Assembly: GCF_050003625.1 (NCBI RefSeq)
Contig: NC_134399.1
Coordinates: 220,218,975-220,282,974 of the forward strand
Origin: Haematobia irritans
Lineage: Eukaryota; Arthropoda; Insecta; Diptera; Muscidae
Length of the DNA stretch: 64,000 nt
Direction of reading: 5' to 3'
Positions 58,475 through 64,000 of the stretch are shown piece after piece (position 1 is the first letter of the stretch; every line of letters starts with the position of its first letter). The notes beneath the pieces are model-generated. The model worked only from the letters and a program-made list of their open reading frames with translations, did no database searches and was not told the DNA's origin. The translations under genes and the position numbers were made by a program.

Positions 58475-58592
58475 ATGTTACCTTTTTTACGGGAGATTCA
58501 CTTGGAAATCTTAATCTTACTGACTTTTTGAAGTTCTTAGGTTCGAGCCAATTTTTAATGAAATTAGGTGATAAAGAAGATCAGTGCATATA

Positions 58593-59356
58593 CCCTGCCA
58601 ACATTTTTTGAATTTGGGGACTCTTTTGAGAATCCCCACTACGTCGAAAACAATCATATACGACATCAAAAACTCGTCGGAAAAGCGCCGTCACTATTGA
58701 GAAGTTGTACCACGCCAAGTTACTACAAAAATGTTTCGCATGAGTGCAATTATTAGGTGCCTTTATAGATCAATTTAGAACGACGCCAATAAGGGACCCT
58801 CCAAACAATCAGAAAAAGTGCATTTTAAGATAGTTGTAAAAGAATCATTGTGGTCGAGTAAAACACGTTTGTTTAGATATTTATTAATTTGATTAAACAT
58901 TTACAAATTCTTAAAAATATAGCATTTATACCACTATCACATTACATTTAACATAATTTTTGGCATTAATGATGATGTTAAGTTACAAGTAGCGAGTTAC
59001 ATGTTGCTGCGTCTATCAACCAGTGTTTTTATTCCATGGAGGCAGCGTGTCTGTAAAATATCTGAAAAACAATCACTTTATTCCATTTGGAAAATCACCA
59101 AATTGTTCACCAATATACCTTTCACAATTTTAAGCGTATAATCTATGTTTTCAGAACTTTATTTTCTTTTTATTTAATTAAAATATAACAAGCTGGTTGC
59201 GCTTGGCGTTTCACAAAAAAAATGGCTTTTTTAACAGTAGGGATGGCAAATTACTTGCATGTACTTTTTGATGTACCTTTTCATGATGGTTGAAGTGACA
59301 TTTACGAGTCTGTGGTAACGATGAGGTTGAAATGGAACTTTGAAATGCTGGCAGGG
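58593..59356 (-). mobile_element. 'CCCTGCCAACATTT' element, copy 4, complete
   Basis: Both ends present: CCCTGCCAACATTTTTTGAA and AAATGCTGGCAGGG, flanked by TATA on both sides. Copies 3 and 4 face each other with 118 bp between them, forming an inverted repeat. Confidence 0.78.
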
Positions 59357-59572
59357 TATATGGGAGCTAAATCTAAATCTATTGTATATGAAAATCTGCC
59401 AAGTGTTGTGCAAATTGAAGTACGCAACTTTATCACAATTGAGGATTGTATTTAAGGAACTATGCTCTCAAGACAATAATACATTGGCAGACATACATAC
59501 GGAGATGTCTAAATTTGCTTTTGAGACGATTGATATACTAAACTATGGGTTTCAAACCGCTCCGTTCTGAAT
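59340..59572 (+). other. Short open frame of unknown origin upstream of copy C
   Basis: The frame ending at 59570 includes KYATLSQLRIVFKELCSQ and DIHTEMSKFAFETIDIL, with codon use that looks protein-like, but it begins inside the adjacent transposon end and no acceptor site is seen. It may be a relic of a host exon cut by that insertion. I do not recognise it. Confidence 0.25.
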
Positions 59573-59954
59573 GTTACATAAAAATTAAGGAACTTATTAC
59601 TTTAACGAGTACTTACATATTTGAAATTATGTGGGTTTAAAAATGCTACAATGGCCACACTTCTACCTTAAATATGTATGTGTTCTGTGTGTAACATATG
59701 CGCTCTTGTACTGTACATACATCCGCCTCGAATTAGAGATAGCCCAGATAGACGAATACAATCAGCTGTTAATTTCGCATCAATTTGGAATGTATATTTT
59801 TATATTTATATTTCAAAAGGAATCCTTAGCATTTATTATTAAAAAGGCTTGATTGGGGAGAAGGATATCAATCTTGTCATTTACTATTGGTGAAAAAAAG
59901 AAATGTCTAATAACAAACTACATTAGGTTAATTGTTTTTGACTGAAATCTAAAA

Positions 59955-62900
59955 ATGAATGGGGTGAAATTGTTGAAAACAGCATTTAAAGATCAAAAGG
60001 AAATTGTTCTTGTAAATTTTAGTAGTGAAAATCCCTACAATGCTTTCGTGGATGCAGGTAATTATATCCTAAACAAAGTAATTTATTAAAGAATATATAA
60101 TTATTTCTATTTCTTTAAATAGTAAAGAAGGCTTATAATATTCCTATCAATGCTCAGATTGAAGTTCTTTCTACGGGCTTCTTACTAAAACCACATCTGT
60201 TTGAAGCCTTCGTTGGTCAATATATTAATCATATAGATCTTATATTGGATATTAAAGTCACAGGTAAATATGAATAGAACTTCAAAATGTTGTAGTTGAG
60301 ATCATTGTTCCACATATTAAGGCAAAATAATTTCGATATTTTATAGATGTACTTCGAAGTTCAATTCAGCAACCATTGATCGCCGAAACTATATCCAATT
60401 CTAATACTTATATAAAGCAAGAGGAAAACTATGAACATTTGGATATTGACGATGGGGAAAAAGACGAAGAAGAATTTTTAATGTCTTCAGATCTACAAAC
60501 GCAATCTCCTACTCAAAGCTGTTCATACAAAAAACAGAACGTTTATCAACATTTCCCCACTAAAGATGTAAGTAGGACTAATTTTGAAAATTGTGTTCAT
60601 TCCCAGTTTTATATAAATAGGAAAGCTAAACATAGCATCATGCAGCAATTAATTAGAATTTAACCTCGGGTGGTGTCGCAATGTATTGAATGGCCTCAGA
60701 GAGGTTAAAATAATGGGCTACCATTACACCTATCCCACTCTAATTCAAAAGAAATGCAACTTTCTTAATAAGTACCCCAAAGGCTCAGGTACAAGCATCC
60801 CATAAATTAATTGCTTTGGAAAAAATTACATGATTTTAAAATTTGTTGTAATCACATAACTACAAAAAATGTTTTTTAATCTACTTATCTTTTTGCGTTT
60901 TCTATAGGAAATATTGAAACTACCTGAAATACATGAACTGGTTAAATTCCCCAAGATGGCCAACCAATATCTTTCCCAAATAGCACAGACTATTGTAAAA
61001 TATGTGGTTAATAAGGAATCAAATCGAAAGTAAGTAGAATAAGTGAAAATAGCATTAACCTCTCCTAACTGAAATCTTTAAGTGGGCCAAAGCTTATCGA
61101 AGTGTGTGATCACACTAGGCAAGTCTCAAAACTTTTTTCAGGGCCATTTTCGATATTACCGATTTATACTAATATCATGATGTGATATATCCAATATAAG
61201 CTAAACATGTTTGCTGGTTTAACTGTGGCAAGGAATTCCCTTTTGATTTCTGTCAAACAAGTGGTTTCATAGCCGTTTGGACTCTGCTATAAGAAGAAGG
61301 GAAATTATCATTGAGCTAAACATAGAATAAGGAAGAAGTTCACCTCCTTTGATATGACAATGGACAAGATAATCTGACTTAACCTTATTCCTAGGTGTAG
61401 AATTTTGTAAAATTCAGTTAGATATAATCTAAACTATTTCTGGTTGTAATGGGTTGTAATCTGAACATATACGGTATGTGGGTCTGAATGCAGTGAGGGT
61501 CGTAGCCCATGGGAATTATTCGAATTATCATGAACGTATTTGAAAATTATCCCTTAACACCCAGCACATGGAAACAATCTGGAAGCCTTTCCAAATTTAT
61601 TCCTTATATTTTATTCGTGGAAGCCTTTCCAAATTTATTCCTTATAAAATAGTTTTGTTCTGTAGTTAATGCATTAGGATAGCGGGGAGCCACCTTGATG
61701 CAATGGTTAGCATGTCCGCCTGGTTCGATACCTGCTTCGACCTAACACCAAAAAGTGGATTATCCCACCTCTGTAATGCTGATGACATTTCTGGCTGTTT
61801 CAAAGTTTCTCTGAGTGGTTTCGCTGCAATGTGGAACGCCGTTCGGACTCGGCTATAAAAAGGAGGTCCCTTGTCATTGAGCTTAACATGGAATCTGACA
61901 GCAGAGAAGTTCACCAATGTGGTATCACAATGGACTAAGTGAGCCTGATACATCGGGCTGCAACCTAACCTAACCTAGGTTTGCTATAGTTCCAGTCTGC
62001 TATTTCAGCCCCACTTAGACTATTCAGTCCATTGAGTTACCACAGTGGTGAACTTTTCTCTTAACGCTGAGAGCTGCTCGATTATATGTTTAGCTCAATG
62101 ATAAGGGACCTCCATTCTATTTTCAAGGCCGGAGGGAAGGGTGAAACCACATAGAAAAGCTCTGAAACACACAACCGCTGGAAAACTTTTTGGCATCCGG
62201 TCATTTGGAAAATTCTGTAGACTATTCTGACGGTTATAAAAGAACATACACGTATATTATTAAGATTATTGATAGAGGTTGTAACATCAGCTATATATGG
62301 TACATAGTCAGCCTTATAGAAATTTAATTTTTATAAAAAATTTTGTTAAAATTTTATTTTTATTGAGATTTTCGTCAAAATTTAATTTTTATAGAAAATT
62401 TCGTCAAAATCTCATTTTTATAGAAAATTTCGTAGAAATTTCATTATTATAGAAAATCAAATTTTTATAAAAATTTTGTTGAAATTTCATTAAAAATTAT
62501 TTTTTTTAAATTTTGTTGAAATTTAATTTTTATAGAAAATTTCGTGAAATTTTAATTTTTATAGAAAATTTCGTAAAAATTTCATTGTAGAAAATTTCGT
62601 AGAAATTTCATTATTATAGACAATTTCGTCGAAAATTAATTTTTATAGAAAATTTCGTCGAAATTTAATTTTAATACAAAAAAAGCTTTTATAGGAAAAT
62701 TGGACAAAATATTGATTCTTACTAACATTGAATATGCCCGCTCATATATTAACTACGCCATACACATTTTAGGTTATCCCGAGAACAAATTTTGCAATTA
62801 GCTGAAATGATAGCGGATATTATTCCAGGATTGAACAAGGGAGAAATGCAACTCAAATTATTTGAAACCTACAACAACTACATGAACAGTTCAAGTGAAT

Positions 62901-64000
62901 GCGCAACTTCATCTACGTCAAGATTTGCTTGTAAGCATATTTTATGAAAGATGAAAGATGTTTCAAATGTCTGAATGTTTTTTTTTTTTATTATTACCAT
63001 AGACTATCTTAACGATCCCAGCGATTCCGATTCTCAAGAGCTCTATGCCCAATGTGATAGCACAAATAGTGCTCGTAAATTACCTAGCTCACAAGTATAT
63101 AACAATTTGATTGCATACATTTTTATCGTTGATAGTATTAATTATAAAATTAATTTCATTAAATTTCCAGGACATGTGCCAAATGCCAGAAATTCGTAGA
63201 TTATTAAGACTACGAAAATTGGAAAATAAACATCGGGTCAAAATTGCCAAGTCTATAATAGCATATATACAGTTCCCCAATCCAGAGACAACGTATGTAT
63301 ACAAGCAAACATTGTTTCCATTGAACGAAACGAATTCGATCGTATTTTAAAAGAAAATTAATTTAATTTTGCGCAACTAAAAGTCCAAAACAATATAACC
63401 TCCAAACTTTTAATTTGTTTGTAAAATTATATTATCATACAATTTGAAAAGATATCAAACATTGATAAAAAATTATTCTCTCATAGAACATTGATTAACC
63501 AAGCATAGATGAGTTCATCAACTATTTATTTGTGTCTAATTCCTCCTAAAAATAGATTGACAAGAGAAGATTTCATGGAACTGGCTAAATCTATTGCGGA
63601 AGTTTTTCCATTAGAAATACCAGAAACATATTATGTACCATCCATTAAAAAACAAATACAAAAAGGTAAATTATATGATGCCTATAACCAAAGCAGGACA
63701 CGACTCAGAGCTGCTGGTATAATAAAGCGACGGCATAAATTCGACACAGATCAGCATTGTAAGTCTTAACATCAAGAGCAACTCTACTAGAAATGTCTAA
63801 ATGATATTTTTTGATTGAAACTATTTTTTAAAGCTGTGGAAAAGTCCAGTTCCAGCGAAGAGGAACAAGTTGACGATTTTGATACTAAGGAGTTGGAATT
63901 GCTAAATCCTTCTAAGAACGAATCATGGGATACAGTATTAACAACGTGGAAGAAATCTCATCGTTATAGACAAAATCAATTAAAAACTCGAAATATGCAG
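59955..64000 (+). CDS. Unnamed 12-exon gene family, copy C (cut by window edge)
   Basis: Exons: 59955-60057, 60123-60263, 60347-60567, 60908-61029, 62773-62930, 63003-63094, 63171-63292, 63556-63758, and exon 9 from 63834 past the edge; exons 10-12 should follow. Phases match copies A and B, and exons 2, 4, 7 and 8 have identical lengths in all three. The first module (exons 4-5) has lost its signature: ENKHRT is replaced (KMANQYLSQIAQ) and ETYYVP is absent, while the second module keeps both. The linker is acidic (DIDDGEKDEEEF). Open as far as it can be read, so probably a working gene with a diverged first module. Confidence 0.83.
61250..61400 (+). mobile_element. Strongly decayed SINE remnant in intron 4 of copy C
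   Basis: Weak match to the SINE middle: 'gtttggactctgctataag', 'cattgagctaaacatagaat', 'gacaatggac'. Confidence 0.5.
61685..61977 (+). mobile_element. tRNA-derived SINE, copy 5, in intron 4 of copy C
   Basis: Head GGAGCCACCTTGATGCAATG; a deletion has removed the stretch between the A- and B-box regions ('gtccgcctggttcgatacc'). Body and CCTAACCTAACCT tail are good. Confidence 0.85.
62007..62200 (-). mobile_element. SINE, decayed inverted copy
   Basis: Minus-strand remnant from 'cccacttagactattcagtc' to 'ctttttggcatccggtc', without the tRNA head. Faces the SINE at 61685 with 30 bp between. Confidence 0.7.
62320..62690 (+). repeat. Diverged minisatellite in intron 4 of copy C
   Basis: Unit of about 29 bp related to the other arrays but with 'tttttatagaaaatttcgtc' (the CTATAG centre changed to TTATAG). 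More decayed than the other arrays. Confidence 0.8.

Overview
The window looks like nuclear DNA of a higher (calyptrate, probably muscid) fly. It is AT-rich and intron-bearing, carries two dipteran chorion genes, and is crowded with fly-type transposons, including a tRNA-headed SINE seen in several copies and orientations. The species cannot be fixed from the sequence alone.

Layout. 1-7.4 kb is almost all transposon: an intact Tc1/mariner-type (DD37E) transposase frame cut by the left edge, then a nested pile of non-autonomous elements. 7.4-10.8 kb holds a SINE and several MITEs. 10.8-23.3 kb carries the chorion genes Cp36 (10971-11842) and Cp38 (22153-23199), in the same orientation and each with a short signal-peptide exon and TCACGT promoter hexamers. 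The 10 kb between them is packed with hAT, Harbinger-like and TA-inserting elements, several with clear target duplications. 23.3-28.6 kb is repeats and palindromes.

From 28.6 kb to the right edge lies the most interesting part: three tandem paralogues of one 12-exon gene (28608-35336, 39402-56132, and 59955 to beyond 64000). Exon phases are identical and several exon lengths match exactly. Splicing as read gives open proteins of 685 aa (copy A) and 666 aa (copy B); copy C runs off the window. Each protein has an N-terminal beta-grasp (PB1/ubiquitin-like) candidate, a variable linker, two copies of a helical module ('ENKHRT' then 'ETYYVP...GKLYDAYN'), and a C-terminal region that resembles, from memory, SAMD3-like uncharacterised proteins. 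No function is assigned.

The introns and spacers of this cluster hold Penelope-like element remains, two hammerhead ribozymes whose stem III differs by a compensatory base pair, arrays of a 29-bp unit with a palindromic core, a two-ORF LINE antisense in copy B intron 6 (with a key endonuclease residue changed), and several truncated LINEs and SINEs. The chorion genes would act in follicle cells to build the eggshell; nothing in the sequence links the 12-exon family to that job.
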